DNA of 64,000 nt from Aphidius gifuensis (Eukaryota; Arthropoda; Insecta; Hymenoptera; Braconidae), in NCBI RefSeq assembly GCF_014905175.1, contig NC_057790.1, positions 7,998,001-8,062,000 of the forward strand, given 5' to 3'. This document shows positions 22,691-36,027 of this stretch, one piece after another. The notes under the pieces are model-generated. The model saw only the letters and a program-made list of their open reading frames with translations. It did not search any database and was not told where the DNA came from. The stretch's first letter is position 1; each line of letters opens with the position of its first letter. Made by a program: the position numbers and the translations under genes.

Positions 22691-25600
22691 GGCTGTGGTG
22701 TAAAAAAAAGGAAAAATAAAAAAAAAAATAAATAAATAAATATAAACAATAAATAAATAAATAAATATTTAATAAAGTTTTTAAATTTTTTTTTTTTTTT
22801 TTTTTTTTTTTCGTTTGTTTTTTTTTTGTTTTTTATGTTTTTTCATTTTTCATTCAATTTTTTTATTACGTGATTAATAAATACATAATTAGTTTATTTT
22901 TTGACGTTATTTTTAAATTAATTATTTAATACGCACACACACATGCACGTGTGTGTATATATATCAATAATTGTTTAACCGCGAATTAAAAAATCTATGG
23001 GTGAAGTAAGGAATATTACAAATTATAACATTTGACTGATAACGACATTGTTGTTAGTTTTTTTTTTTTTCTTTTAAATTAATAATTGCATTGTAGTTGC
23101 TCGATATGCGGGTGAAACGGTGTGTTTGGTTTAAAAAAATTGCGTGACAACTATTACACATCTATAAAAAAAATACTAAAAAGTACGGGTAAAAAGTATA
23201 GTTGTTTTTTTACTTAATAATTATTAATCGTCAGCCAATAAGTGACACAACTAAATAATAAAAATGGATTTTATGTGTTTGTGAATATTTTAAACTACTT
23301 AATATTTTTTTATGGTGTTTAAATATATTTTTAACCTAAATTTTTTATGAAAAAAACACGACGTTTTTATCTACAAATATAATAATCAAATATCAAGTCA
23401 ATCAATTGTGATTATTTTATCAGGGTATTTTGTTTTTTCATACAAATATTACTGTATTTATATTTTCAATACGTATATAATTAACAAAATTTAATTTTGG
23501 ATTAAGTGATGGTTTTTTTTTTTTTATAAATAAAATAACGTTGATCACGTAAATATGTATTCGGGAATAAAAATGAAAGTGTGGATGTGGTATGATGATG
23601 ATGATGATGATGATGATGCAGAGAAGACAAGCAAGGATGATATGTAGAGAGTGCACTCCACTTTTGCTTTCGTTTTCTTTTATATACAACACAAGTATAC
23701 AATGCATGTGAATAGGTTTGTCTCATTCTGGTGCATTAACACTGGATCCAATCTGGCTCGGTTTATTCGCGTCGTTCCTGTCAACGTAATCTTGTGTAAA
23801 TGTGGATTGAATGCGTGTGTACAAGCCAAAAAAAAATAGGGAAGATATACGTACATCAAGGCACAGCAAGTGTGACGAAGATATGATGAGGCTTTTTATA
23901 TATTTCTTTTTTTTTCTTCCCCTTTTTCATTTTTTTTTCGCACTGGTGCATATGCATACCAGTACATACGTGGAGCTTTTTTTTTTTTTTCATTTCAAAA
24001 AATTCTTTTTACGTTTATTTGGGAGCAAAAAATATCGACCTGTGACTCATGCTGGATAAACCCATAAAAATATATTTAAAAAATGATAAATTTAATATTA
24101 TTTTTGGTTGACAATTAACAAAAAAAATGATAAATATCATTTGCAAGCTTGATAAATAATTGAAACATCATACCAAAAGTTGATTGAAAATTAAATAATA
24201 ATACATTTTTTCTCTAGATTGATAAAAAAAAAAAAGCTCAAAATTATTATCTCGAGGTCATGAAAGAGAATAACGCGATAGAAAAAAAAAAAAAAGCTAC
24301 TGTTTCGTAACCGCAGTCAATTTATTTATTTATTTTTCTCCTATCTTTTTTTTGTTTTTTGTTGTTGAACCCTTTTTTTTATATTTTGGTAGTCGTCTTC
24401 TTTCATTCGTCGTGTTTTTGGGTTTATATCTTTTTTTGTTTTCCAAGAAGCAAGACGACTTTCGGCACAGTTTAGATCGTGCATACAGTGGAGGTCTTCT
24501 TGGCGAGAACAACGGGTACCGCGATGAGATTTATGGTCTCGCTGGTCAACCTGGATCCTTTCGCGATTCTTTTCGGTATTTTTATTATTATTATTATTTG
24601 TTTTTTTTTTTTATTATTTTCATGCAAGTTGTGTATTGCCAGGGTTCCGGAATTGTTGTCGATGTTACGAAAACGAATTTTGGCTAGACTATAGTAATAA
24701 AAAAAAAATAACTAAACAACTTGAAGTTTTTAATTTATACATTAGGTAAAATGGAGCAATATAGGTTTTACATGATTTTGTTTGTTGACAGTATGCATTT
24801 GCCCTTGATTATATTTAAACCTACATCAATTTATCTTATCTATTTTTATTTTTTTTTATTTATTTATTTCACCTTGGTTAATATTTAATAATCATGATTA
24901 CCACAGTTTTTCATGTTCACTACAATGAAAGCAATAATTTACAAAAAAAACAAACAATTTTTATTATTTTTGGCCATAAAATGTCATATGATAATTATAC
25001 GATTTAATTTATCATTTTTGTTTGTTTGATTTTGAATAATTTCCTTTGCTCCATTGTCTTTTCAAAGGTTTTTTTCTCTTATATATATATATATATATAT
25101 ATATTTTTTTGTAATTCAAAGCGAGAGCAGATCGAAAGAGTAAAGTTGTGTTAGCCAGGCACCGGATGTGTGTTTCGAGGCAACGAGGTAACGACCCTGG
25201 ATTAACTTCAAACTCCAGGCTTTTTTACTTCTGTGTATATATACCTAGTTGTTTTTCACCATGATAAATAATAACCAATGAAACTCGTTTGTTTTATTAA
25301 GTTTTTTAAATATTATATTTATATTGTGTTCATGATTATTTATATGACATGTTCATTTCCTTCCACACATCAAGTGAACTTTTTTTTCCCAAATCAAATA
25401 CGTTCAATGTCAACAGACAAAATCATGAGAGACATCAACCTTGTTAATATGGAAAAAAATAATATTAATTACAATATAAAAAAAAAATTTTAAACCAATT
25501 AAAATATATATAGATTTACTAGATGAACATGCCTTCGGGATTTTTCGTTATTATTCGGCTAACATTAATCTGTGGTTTAGCGAACCAATTTAAGTATCAG

Positions 25601-28329
25601 TCACGCAATCGACGCAATTTTATATCAACTATATATTTCAAAGGTGTATGGGTGGATTGAAGGGACGATAAATTTATTGTGTATATATTATTTTATGTAT
25701 AAAAAATATCAACAGTATATGTGTGTATGTTATTTTGTTAATATTATTTACTGAAAATTCCGCGTGTAATATAGAGACATGCGCATCATCATCATCATCA
25801 TCGTCAAAATGTTGACGGATACCAAGGGACCATTTTCAACTTAATCACACATACATTTATAATATTACAACTACTATCATAATGTATGTTTTTTATATAC
25901 AACATTTATGAATCAATTTTTCAATCAATTCGTATTTTTTCAATCGACTCAATCATTTACTTTATTTCATTAACTATTTAAATTCGTCAACAAAATTTTT
26001 TTTTTTTATTTTCATTCTCTAAGTTTAACATAACATTTTAAATTATATTTAAATTAATTTTATCCTTTTTTTTTATTTAATATATATATATATATTTCAA
26101 TTACTAATAAATTATAAAATATTAAATTCATTTACAAATTTTTTTAAATAATAATAATTAAAAAAAAAAAAAATCTTTTATTATTATTATTATTATGTGT
26201 AAAGGGTTGAATTGATGTGAATGTATATACGTAGGTAAAATATTAAGGTTTCTAAACTACCAAAAACCACGTAGTAGATTTTGGAGTAGTAAAAAAAAAA
26301 TTCCCTGTTTGAAATACATGTGAAATTGTTATTGTGCGCGTGCGTTTATATGTGGCTGAATTGTAGGCTTTGAATATATAGCCAACTAACAATTTATATA
26401 TATGTACTTTTATAAGTTCATATATATATACACCTATATATATATTATAATGGTGTTTGAGAGTTTTGGTTTTGTTGAGTGAAATAGTATTAGTGAGACC
26501 TTGAATCAAGCCAGCCTTTGTCGCGCGAGACTCTCCATCGCGGCACCACGAGGTCGGCGAAAGTCTATATACGCGAAAGAGCTTTTTTTTTTATTTCTTT
26601 TTCATCAGCTATTTACTCTTGTAATATATATATCAAACAATGTACTTGATAATAGTCTAAATTCATCTATCATTGATTTTTTATTTTTTTGTATTTTCAT
26701 GTTTTTTTTTCATTTTAGAATTTTAAAATTATTTCAAAGCATTAAAACATTAAATTAAATAGAATGATATTCTAAAAATTCACTGAAGGGTTCTTCAAAA
26801 AATCTATATACCAAATAAAGACAATGAAATATTCTTTACTAATTGATTATTATAATTATTTTAAATTTAAAAAATTAATTAATATAAATTTTTTTCTTAA
26901 AATTGTGCATTTATCATTGAGACAATATTTCCAGGAAGCACATTTGGAAATGCTTGTAATAAAGTTGTGTTATATGCCAAAAAAAAAAAAAACACATGTT
27001 AATATTGGACATAGTATGTCTTAAGGACAAGTACTATATAATATAGAAAAAAAAAAAAAACAAAAAAACAAACAAATATTCAGAGGCAAAGTCATTTCAT
27101 TCGTTGCACTGGGTATATAACACGACAAAGCGTGCACTATTATAATGGGCCTTCGCATATCTGCAATCCTCGCAAATGTGAACGACCAAAAGAGAGTCTG
27201 TATTGAATTTTTCGTGTATTTGCTACGGTCGATTCAGCGAAAGTGCATTGCTGCTAAGAACCAGCTGCTTTGCAATATACACACAGCCAAACTGCCCGGA
27301 TCTTTGCCCCTACTTTCCTTTTTTTTTTTCATGTACCACCATTCTACACGCTTTTTTGCTCGTTAACGTTAAAAAAAAATATTGCCACTTCTCTATAGGT
27401 CGAATTTTTTTTCTTTGTCCAAGAAAACCTTATTTTTTTCTATTTTTTTAAAAAAAAACCAAAAAAAAAAATAGAAAGCGAAAAATAACAATTATTTACA
27501 CAACTTTTTTTTTGTCTTGTAAAAATTTTAAAATGAATATATACATGCTTTTCCTTTTTTTTAACAATAATCTTAATAATGATGAAGTGTTATATTATCA
27601 CAAAAAAATAATAATAATACTAAACTATCAGTCACGCTGATATCGTCGCGACGAATGAGTTTTGCGACCTTTAAAGACTAAAGTTCGCGATATATTTGAA
27701 TTTACAGACATTTTATTAACAGCTAAAGAAAAGTTCAATAATCCCTTGTTGTTTTTGTCATAAAATTAACACTAAAATATTAATAATTAATATATATATT
27801 CAAGTTAAATTTATTACCATTACAAATTAACACCTAATTTAATAATAAAAAAAATGCATTTTGATGCATTAACATGTACGATCAATGCTGTCGTGCACAG
27901 TGCGTGTACATATATATTATTATAGTATACACGACATACAGAATGACTATTCTAGAGGGTAAATATCGACCAGCTTTGGCATCGTGTATTTTGAGAGGGG
28001 TGTGAGACACCATGTACACACCAAAAACGGGTCGATAGTTGGTCCTGGTCGAGGGCTATTCCGATTGCCAGTCATGGCTCTAAACTATGGTAGAAAAAAA
28101 TATTTTTCAAAAAAATATATATCAAAAAATATATTTTCATTCATTATATCTAATTTTATTATTATATTTTTTTATTTGTTTAATTATTTTTATCTAAAAA
28201 TTTATATAATTATATGTTGATTTGTTTTTGGGCAATTTAATGATGAGTAAAATAGAGAGAACGATAGTGAGGGGATATAGATAAATTTAGTAGTTCTAAA
28301 TACGATGGTTCTAGTCTCGAATAGCGTTT
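22691..28329. other. AT-rich non-coding stretch upstream of Tet
   Basis: It holds a (GAT)n run at about 23592-23618, a (TA)n run at about 25081-25103 and an (ATC)n run near 25787. Less AT-rich islands lie at about 24440-24570, 26505-26585, 27620-27700 and 27960-28085. None carries a recognisable protein; any may be regulatory for the gene that follows. Confidence 0.45.
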
Positions 28330-28620
28330 GTTTATGTCAAAGAGTGAGAGCGTGAGAATAGGTGGGCAGTTGTGAGGAGTATATATAGTAGGGAGGACTC
28401 GTAATAGTAACCTTGAGGGAAGAACGGTCGAGAACGCGTGGTCAACGTGCGCGGAAGCCCATCACAACACACGTGGGTTTTATATGCGATTGCGTGCTCT
28501 GGATACGTCTTTTTTACCCGAGCGACCCACTGAGAAGACACCCGACCGAGAACATCTTCAAGCAATAATTTAAACAATATGTTTAACCTGCTTTTTATAT
28601 ATATGAAGACAAAAAAAAAG
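28330..28620 (+). promoter_or_regulatory. Tet: Candidate Tet promoter / first non-coding exon
   Basis: This CpG-containing island has a TATATATAG box near 28380, a CACGTG E-box at 28470-28475 and several CG-bearing words, in an otherwise AT-only neighbourhood. It lies about 300 bp before the acceptor at 28927-28928 that seems to begin the leader exon. The position suits a promoter plus first untranslated exon, but I could not fix a donor site or a start point. The minus strand is open over 28332-28577 and less biased than most frames here, though not recognisable. Confidence 0.4.
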
Positions 28621-28928
28621 GAAATAAAATATTTTTTATTATATTTTATTATTTATTTTTACAAGAAATGAACAAAATATTCAAATATCATTATTCTGAA
28701 CGCATGTACATCATATGGATAAACACTAATTTATTCTATTTATTTTTATTTTTATATAGGTATTATCAGAGTAGCAACACAGGAAGTGTTGTAGCCATTT
28801 TAAAAATCACAAATTGCCAGACAATTTTTGAATTTATTAAAAAAAGATTTAAATATATTATTAGTAATTTTTTTGTTTGTTTGCATATGATAATGTTAAT
28901 TAATTTTGTTTATTTTATATTTTTACAG

Positions 28929-30168
28929 ATCGTACAAATCAACAGCCTTCAAACAAGCCACATTAACCTCAAGTGATTTATATTTTCTTACGAATCGCGA
29001 ATCACAAAACTAGTGTCTATATTTGTCATTTAAAAAAAAAAAATCCCAAAAGCTTAAGTTTGAAAAATAAAATTGAAAGAAAATTAATAAAAAAAAATTG
29101 AGATTCATATATTGATATCTTAATTTTAAGTGTACAAAATTTTATTTAAATATATCAGATACAAAAAAAAAAAATCCGACAGTGCCAAATCAAAAGGATT
29201 ATGAACAAGTGAATAATTATTGTAAAAAAAAAAAAAAAGAAAATTTAAGAAATAAAAAATCAAATTTGTGTCAAGAGGATCAATTAAATACAAAACGAGT
29301 GAGCTAAACCATAAACCAAAGAATCTACCATTTTCTACTAATCACTTCAACGAAAGAAGGGCAATTGCTCGAAGACAGTGGAAAAATTAAAATTAAATTA
29401 ACAAAGTTCTCCGCACACCGTTATTAACAAAACAAAAAATCAAGCTAGTTACACAGTCTAAATAAAAAAAAAATACAAAAATTTTAATAAGCTTTAAAAA
29501 GCATAGGAATTTATAAATAACATTATAAGTATTTTACATTTTGTACAAAAATAAAAAATTAAACTAAAAACAATCAAGAAAAAAAAAACTAAATTTTATC
29601 AAATTTTAATAAAAAAAAAAAAACCATAAATTGTGAAGAATTTCGCTCAGGAAAATAAAAGTGTTAAAAAGTAATAATTAAAACAAAAAAATAAACCAAT
29701 CTACTTCAGTTCGTAGCCTAAACCTGTCGAGTACAAAGCAAGATTAGCAAGAAAACAAAGTGGAGGCCCGTGTCTAGCTCAGTAAAAAAAAAAAAAAATT
29801 TTTTTTTTAGATAAGCAAGTGAACCGTAGACTTTTTTTTAAAAAAAACAACAAAATACATAAGAAAATCTTCCAAAAAGTGTTTTAAAAAATTACGTGAA
29901 TTCTCTGATTGACATCCTGTTAGAAAAAAAAACAAAAAAGAAACCACAACACAAATCAGAGTTAAAAAAAAAATCCAAGTTTAACAAAATCCATTATCGA
30001 AATTGCCCAGAGTCACAAAAAAAAAAAAAACGGTGGTGAATACAAGACAAAAGTGTAGGATTAAAGGCGGAAAAAATTATTTAAAAAAAACCAATAAATA
30101 AAATTACAAAAAATAAATAAAAAAATTTACAAAAAAACGATGACGGATTTAAGGATGCTGTGTAGAAG
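28929..30168 (+). other. Tet: Candidate Tet 5' untranslated leader (A-rich exon)
   Basis: A plausible 3' splice site (TATTTTTACAG) ends at 28928. From about 29030 to the start codon the plus strand is very A-rich with few T runs, unlike the mixed A and T runs elsewhere. ATG is scarce: I count one at 29201 (a three-codon frame ending in TGA) and the in-frame pair at 30140 and 30155 belonging to a uORF. Strand asymmetry and AUG depletion that stop at the coding start are what a real long leader would show. The exact 5' end is uncertain; the whole segment could also be a single first exon. Confidence 0.55.
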
Positions 30169-30172
30169 ATGA
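30140..30172 (+). promoter_or_regulatory. uORF overlapping the Tet start codon
   Basis: A ten-codon frame (MTDLRMLCRR) starts at 30140 and has a second in-frame ATG at 30155. Its TGA at 30170-30172 overlaps the main ATG at 30169-30171 in the sequence ATGA. This arrangement permits termination-reinitiation or leaky scanning and would be expected to set the level of Tet translation. That role is inferred from the geometry. Confidence 0.6.
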
Positions 30173-31311
30173 GCGTGGAAGTGAAGAAGGAGCCGGCCAC
30201 CGAGAGGGTGAGCCCTCCGGCGGCATTAATTGCATCACCATTAAATACTGGTGATTCAATACGTAATTTGCCGCCATTCAGTAGCTTTTCTGGTGACGTA
30301 ACAATGGATAGTGGTACAACATTGACAACATTACATAGTCAAGATATTGGCTTAGGATTAACATCACCGTGGGATTATTACGAAGGTTTAACTGGACGTT
30401 TAATTGATTCACGTGGTGAAGTTGTATTAGCAAGTCAATATCGTCCTTGGGAATCAAAACACGGCGGTATGCCACCAAATAGTGAAGGTTTACCTTCATT
30501 CGCAAGTCAGTTTGCACCACCAAGTGAATCAGAACCACAATTAACAGCATTAACACCATTATCACCAGCATCAATATCACATTCACCACCAGTAACATCA
30601 GCTGTTGGTTTACCAAGTTTTCATACACTTGGTTCACCATTACCATTACCACCACCACCATCATCAGTTTTACCACAATCATCATCAGTTGTAACACCAT
30701 CATCACATACACATACACATCGTACAAATGTTGGTTATCCATTAGTACCAGCACCAGTACAAGCACGTGAAGTACCAGGTTTACAACAACAATTACTTGA
30801 TGAAAGACATATACAATTACTTGGTCCAACAACAGTACCAACATTTGCACCACCACCACCAGGACATCCACATCATACTGTATTAACTGTTGTTAAACAA
30901 GAATATCCACAATTACATCATACTAATTTTCAAAATCCAATGTCAACAGTACTTGATTCATCACCAACATCACGTACAATTGGTGGTGTTGATGGACGTA
31001 AAAAAGAACGTAGAAAAATACGTGCTGGTTCAATGGAATCTGAAGATGGTGGTAATGTTGAAAGTTCTGGACAAGTTGCTGCAGTATCATCAACAGCAAA
31101 TCGTGGACAACATCATATGAGTGGTAGTATGGGTGATAATGATAATGATGGTAATATTGGTGATAAACCAACTAAAAAAAAACGTAAAAGATGTGGTGAG
31201 TGTATTGGATGTCAACGTAAAGACAATTGTGGTGATTGTGCACCTTGTAGAAATGATAAAAGTCATCAAATATGTAAAATGCGACGTTGTGAAAAACTTA
31301 CAGAAAAAAAG
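30169..31311 (+). CDS. Tet: TET methylcytosine dioxygenase, N-terminal exon with CXXC finger
   Basis: TET enzymes oxidise 5-methylcytosine in DNA (and, in flies, act on 6mA and RNA) in the nucleus, using Fe(II) and 2-oxoglutarate. This exon encodes residues 1-381. Residues 90-240 are Pro/Ser/Thr/His-rich and probably disordered. About 275-290 is a basic cluster (GRKKERRKIR). The CXXC finger spans 336-381, with eight cysteines at 342, 345, 348, 354, 357, 360, 369 and 374. It has SHQ where DNMT1/MLL/CFP1 fingers have KFGG, which marks the TET/CXXC4/5 subtype. The start is the first ATG of the open frame, with A at -3, and upstream frames close. The exon ends AAG|GTGAGT in phase 0; the frame read past 31311 is intron. 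The catalytic domain lies beyond the window. The first 18 codons use G/C-ending codons, and the rest use almost only A/T. CXXC4/5-like proteins are the alternative, but they end soon after the finger. Confidence 0.85.
31174..31311 (+). other. Tet: CXXC zinc-finger coding segment
   Basis: This encodes the CpG-DNA-binding finger, cysteine spacing C-x2-C-x2-C-x5-C-x2-C-x2-C-x8-C-x4-C, preceded by the basic run KKKRKR. Two zinc ions would be held by the eight cysteines. The exon boundary falls seven residues after the last cysteine, so the finger is complete in a single exon and is removed cleanly from any transcript that starts downstream. Confidence 0.85.
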
Positions 31312-34300
31312 GTGAGTCACACAATTAACATAATACAAATTATTATTATTATTTATAAAAATTTAAATCAATTAGTCGCAATTTAAACATACATTAACTC
31401 ATTACAAGTAGTTTATTATTAAATTGCAAGAAAAGTGTTTGTTATTACATTTTTTTAAAAATCTTTTTCTTATTAAAATAGAGTTATTATTATGTTTTCT
31501 CACGAAGAATCACGATATGCGTGGTTTACTCTAATTTTCAATGGAAAATTTTTTAAATGCAATATGAAATTTCCATTTTTAAAATGCGTGAATAACAAGT
31601 GTGTATATATTATATACATATAAATGTATCAATTTAGATATGGGATGTGTGAGCGTGTGAACTGTATATATTTTGTTGTTGATGCTTTTAAAAAGAAAAA
31701 GAAATAAACATAAAGAAGTTGTGTATGTATATATATATACATATAAATAAATATATTTCATAGAAGTTTAAAAGGGCTGTTAAGTCAGTGGGTGGTAATG
31801 GTATAGGTGGGTGGAAGAGAGAGAGGCTATTTGAAGTTTAAATGTTATTGTTGTTGTTAAAGAGATATTTATCTGTGTGTATTATATGAGTGGGGAGTTT
31901 GCGTGAACTTGGCCTCGATGTTCGGCCTGAATGTGCCAAAGAGGAGGAGGATGAGGAAGAAGAATGAGTGAGTTGGTTGGTTGGTGTGGCAAGCAAGAGG
32001 GGTGCCCAACAAAACTGGGGAAAAAATTGAGGGTTGAGGGAAAAGCTTAGTCGGAGGGTTGAGGGAAAAACAGCCAGGAAAATATATATATATTTTCCCA
32101 GAGGGAAACGGATAAAACGAGAGAGGTGGTTTGTTATTGCCAGTGACATTGAATTTGGGGTTGGTAGGTTGCTATTCAGAGTTCACGATATTACAACAAC
32201 CTACATTTACACGTGTTTCTTGTTTACCTGGTTATATAATTGTCCTTATTATTTTGGATATATATATCTTATTGATTGTTATCACATTAAATATCAATAA
32301 TAATTTTTTTATCATCAGTATTTTATTAAAAATATATAAGGATAATAAAATTAATATAATTTTATTTTTTCATTTAAAAATAACATATATATTCAAAAGT
32401 ATAAATTAAATTATAAAAATTTACATGTTTGAGAAATGATATTGCTACAGGTCTTTGGCAATAATAATCGAGACAAGTGACGTTTATCGTAGAACAAGTT
32501 CAAGGCTTTGACATGGGTCACAATAATCATCATTATTATTGATCAAATTTTTTGAATTTAGTAAAAATTAAAAAATATATTTTATATTAAAAAAATAATA
32601 ATAATTTTAATTATTTATTTTTGTCTTAAAATAATAAACAAATAAATTATTATTTATTTTCTAATTTTACATTCAATTATTTATATTTATTTATTTATTT
32701 TTTTTTTTTTTTGTAAATATCATAAAGTCGATGTACGAACAACGATCGCGTGTATAAACAGAATTTTTTTTGCAAACAAACAAATCAATTATCCCTGACG
32801 TTGTGGTACGACGTTTGACCCATGACTCACACATGAAATATCATGTGCATTAAATGTATAAACAATAATTTTAAAATAATAAATGAAAAATTATTTTTAT
32901 ATATCAATATAAATTTATCATTGATACAAACACATACGAATGATTTTTTTCTTTGTTTGATGAATTTCGTTAAAAAAAAAAATGATAGAAAATAAAAGTT
33001 TTATATATAAAGAAAAGGAGCAAGATGTCATCTTGAGTTACAGCGTATAAATCAATACATATAGCTAAGAAAAAGAGTTCAAGCTCAGATGAAAAGAAGA
33101 TAAAAAAAAAAAACTTACAAGTTGAAGAAAAGAAAATAAAATACTAGTAGGCTTCCGCCTACGTAAAAGAATAAAAAGGGATAGTAGTAGTAAAAGTAGT
33201 AGTAGTAGTAAGTATAGTATCAGACAGAATGACGGATGATACGGTTATGACAATACGAGGAAGAGGAAAAGGGCCAATATACGTACTATATATTTCGACC
33301 TCGCCGTCACAACAACTAAACTCACCCTACTTTTTGGTCCCTCTTTTCCTTCTTTTACTCGCGTACTCTTTGTGGCTCCACGTGCAGCTCGACGAGTATC
33401 TTACAACCCCCCAGATATTTTGGAAAGAGGGAGGAAAAAATAATAAAAATAAAACGCACGCGCCTACACTATCTACGTATTACTCTTGTTCCCTCATTTT
33501 TTGTGCTACATAATATATCCTCCTCTTGTTATATATATACATGTATATAGTATTTACATGTGTACCTTTTCTTGAACTTGAGCTTGTTTCTTATACCTTT
33601 TACCAATGATATTTTATTTCCAAATAACACACTGATATCAGTGGCACACAAAACTTTGTTTTTTTTTTCATTATTTATTTATTTATATATATATATATTT
33701 TTTTTATCAATAATCAATATTTTTCTCTCGTCTGAATATTATCTGTTATTTTTTTTTTCGAAACGCATTTATCACTTGAAAACTCGTTAACACAATTTTT
33801 TTTTTCTTTTTTATCTACTTTATATTTCTTGTCATAGTTGGAGATTTTTTTTTTTTTTAACATCAAAAAATTTTTAAGGTAGATAAATTAGAATTTAAAA
33901 TATAATGCCAAGGGGCATTTTGACAATTTTCAAATAATCTGATAATAATCGTTGTGGGGATGATGTTTCTTGAATATTTTTTACCACAATATCGATAATT
34001 TATTTTTCAACTATTTTGATTTTCATATAGTGGATATATGTGTAACTTTATATACGATTTTATCAGATGTGTAAATCACCGTTATCAAGGGTATTTCAGT
34101 GGAAAAAAAAAGTCTTTTTTTATTTGTTAAAATAGCTTTAGTCATATCTGTATTTTGTCAGTCAAATTTAAGCTCAACATCATCATTTTAATCCTTCAAT
34201 TTTTTTGTTCAACTTTTTTTTTCTTTATTAATTTTCATAAATATTCAAATGTAATTATCATATCTTATTATTATTTATATATACATATTTATAATATTAT

Positions 34301-36027
34301 AACAAATGTGGATTTTTTTTTTCTTTAACATTTGCGAGTATGGCCGTCACGGGTTTGTTGCCCTGGGACACTGATAACCCTGAAGAACTCGGCAATACAA
34401 AAACTTGTTATCGGTCAAGTTATCGCTTCAAGTAAACACATCGTCGCAAAAACTATTCAGTCTCATTTCGAAAACATGATATCGTGATTAATTTTCAAAT
34501 AAATGTTTACGGAAAATGTTAAGACGGTCGACAAATTATTATTTAGAGAATTTAAATTTTTTTCATCAATCTATATTACATATTGATTATTTATATTTTC
34601 TATTTGTTATATTCTTTTTGAATTTGAAATTTTTTTAATATAGAGCTTTGACTTATATATTATTCTGAAAATATCTTTATTTTCAATAACATATAAACAT
34701 ATTTATCTGGAAGTTGAAAACAATTATTTATATAAATGTATTTAAATTGCTGAAATATATTTTCACATTTTTTTTTTTTCTTCAATTATTTGTGTGAATT
34801 AACATTAAAAATAAGTTTTTAACTAATACTTATATCTAATAATTTTATTAACATTTTTTAACACAACTTTGTTGATAGCAAAGTGTTTTTTTTTTTTGTA
34901 GTTTGTGATTACTAACAATAAATTACTAACATGATTAAAAATAAAAAACTAATAAACTTGAATTATTAATAACAATAGAATTAAGTTGTTGAAAAAAATT
35001 ACTAACCAACTAATAAAATAATACAAAAGTTAAAATTGAATATAATAACAAAATTAACAAAAACATATTAACAAAATGATTAAAATTTTTATTTTTTACC
35101 AATGTGCAAAAGTTTTAATAAAATATTATTAACGTTCTTATTATTACTAACATATTATTAATAATAATTTCAATTTTATAACAAAAATACACTTTGAATG
35201 GATAATTTTCTCAAAAGATTTTTCATTTTAACAATAAGGTATTTTATAATGAAAAAATGATTTTTTTTTAAAAGTTTTGTTATAATTATAGAAGAAAAAC
35301 TTTATTATATAGAGAAAAAATCTTTTTGGAAAAATAACCCATATAATTATAATTTATGAAAATAATAATATACTAAACTAAGATAACCATAGAATAAAGT
35401 TTGAATTGAAGAAAAAAAAAAATTCAAAAGCAATTTAAAATTCCAGTTTATTTAAATTAAATATATTCGCTTGATAATTCAAGTTTTTTACTATAGTATA
35501 TTGCTAAGGACTTTCTTATTTTCTCATTTTTTCCTATAGTTTTTTTTTTTTTTTTTAATTTTTTTTTTGGCTTTGTAACTGAATACTCGTCTCTACTTTT
35601 TTTTTTTGCCCTTTTTAGCCTGTCGCATACATGGTCGCTCTTTTGCCACGAAGCATTGCATAAATAGGGATATCCTCTTTCTCATTTCTTTATTTATATT
35701 TTTTTCAAATTTTTTTTTTTTTACTTTCATGGGCTTCTCCGTTTCGATCTAGCAAAGGAAACCGGAACTGCTGTGCCGATACGAATTATTTGCCAATACC
35801 GAAACCATGTTCAGTAAATATAACCTCAAAAAAATAATTAAATACTTGTTGTTTAAAAAAAAAGACAAATGTAATTTGTCTTTCAAAGTAGATAAAATTC
35901 ATACATTCAGTTTCATTTCCGATTTGAAAAAAAAAAATATTACTAAAAAACTCGAAATTATTCTCTTTGATTCAATTGTTTAAGTATGAAGATAACCAAT
36001 TTAATAAATTATATTTAATACGTGTGA
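31312..36027. other. Intron segment, AT-rich
   Basis: No supported feature beyond low-complexity runs, an (AGT)n stretch near 33185-33210 and less AT-rich patches at about 31900-32130, 33220-33480 and 34330-34450. Confidence 0.45.

Noticed and set aside
23502..23726. Minus-strand frame with a poly-His run
   Set aside because: The His run is the (GAT)n microsatellite read backwards.
29775..29810. Tiny intron GTAAAA...TTTTTAG in the leader
   Set aside because: It would be only about 30 bp, too short for a spliceosomal intron; it is an A-run followed by a T-run.
30278..30871. Minus-strand 197-codon frame opposite the Tet exon (Val/Leu/Met-rich)
   Set aside because: It is the shadow of the extreme A/T-ending codon usage on the plus strand (CCA, TCA, ACA read backwards as TGG, TGA-free words). 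It has no domain, and the plus-strand reading has the CXXC finger.
31312..31386. Extension of the Tet frame to 405 residues
   Set aside because: The frame runs through a strong AAG|GTGAGT donor into AT-rich Ile/Asn sequence. The added residues are intron translation.
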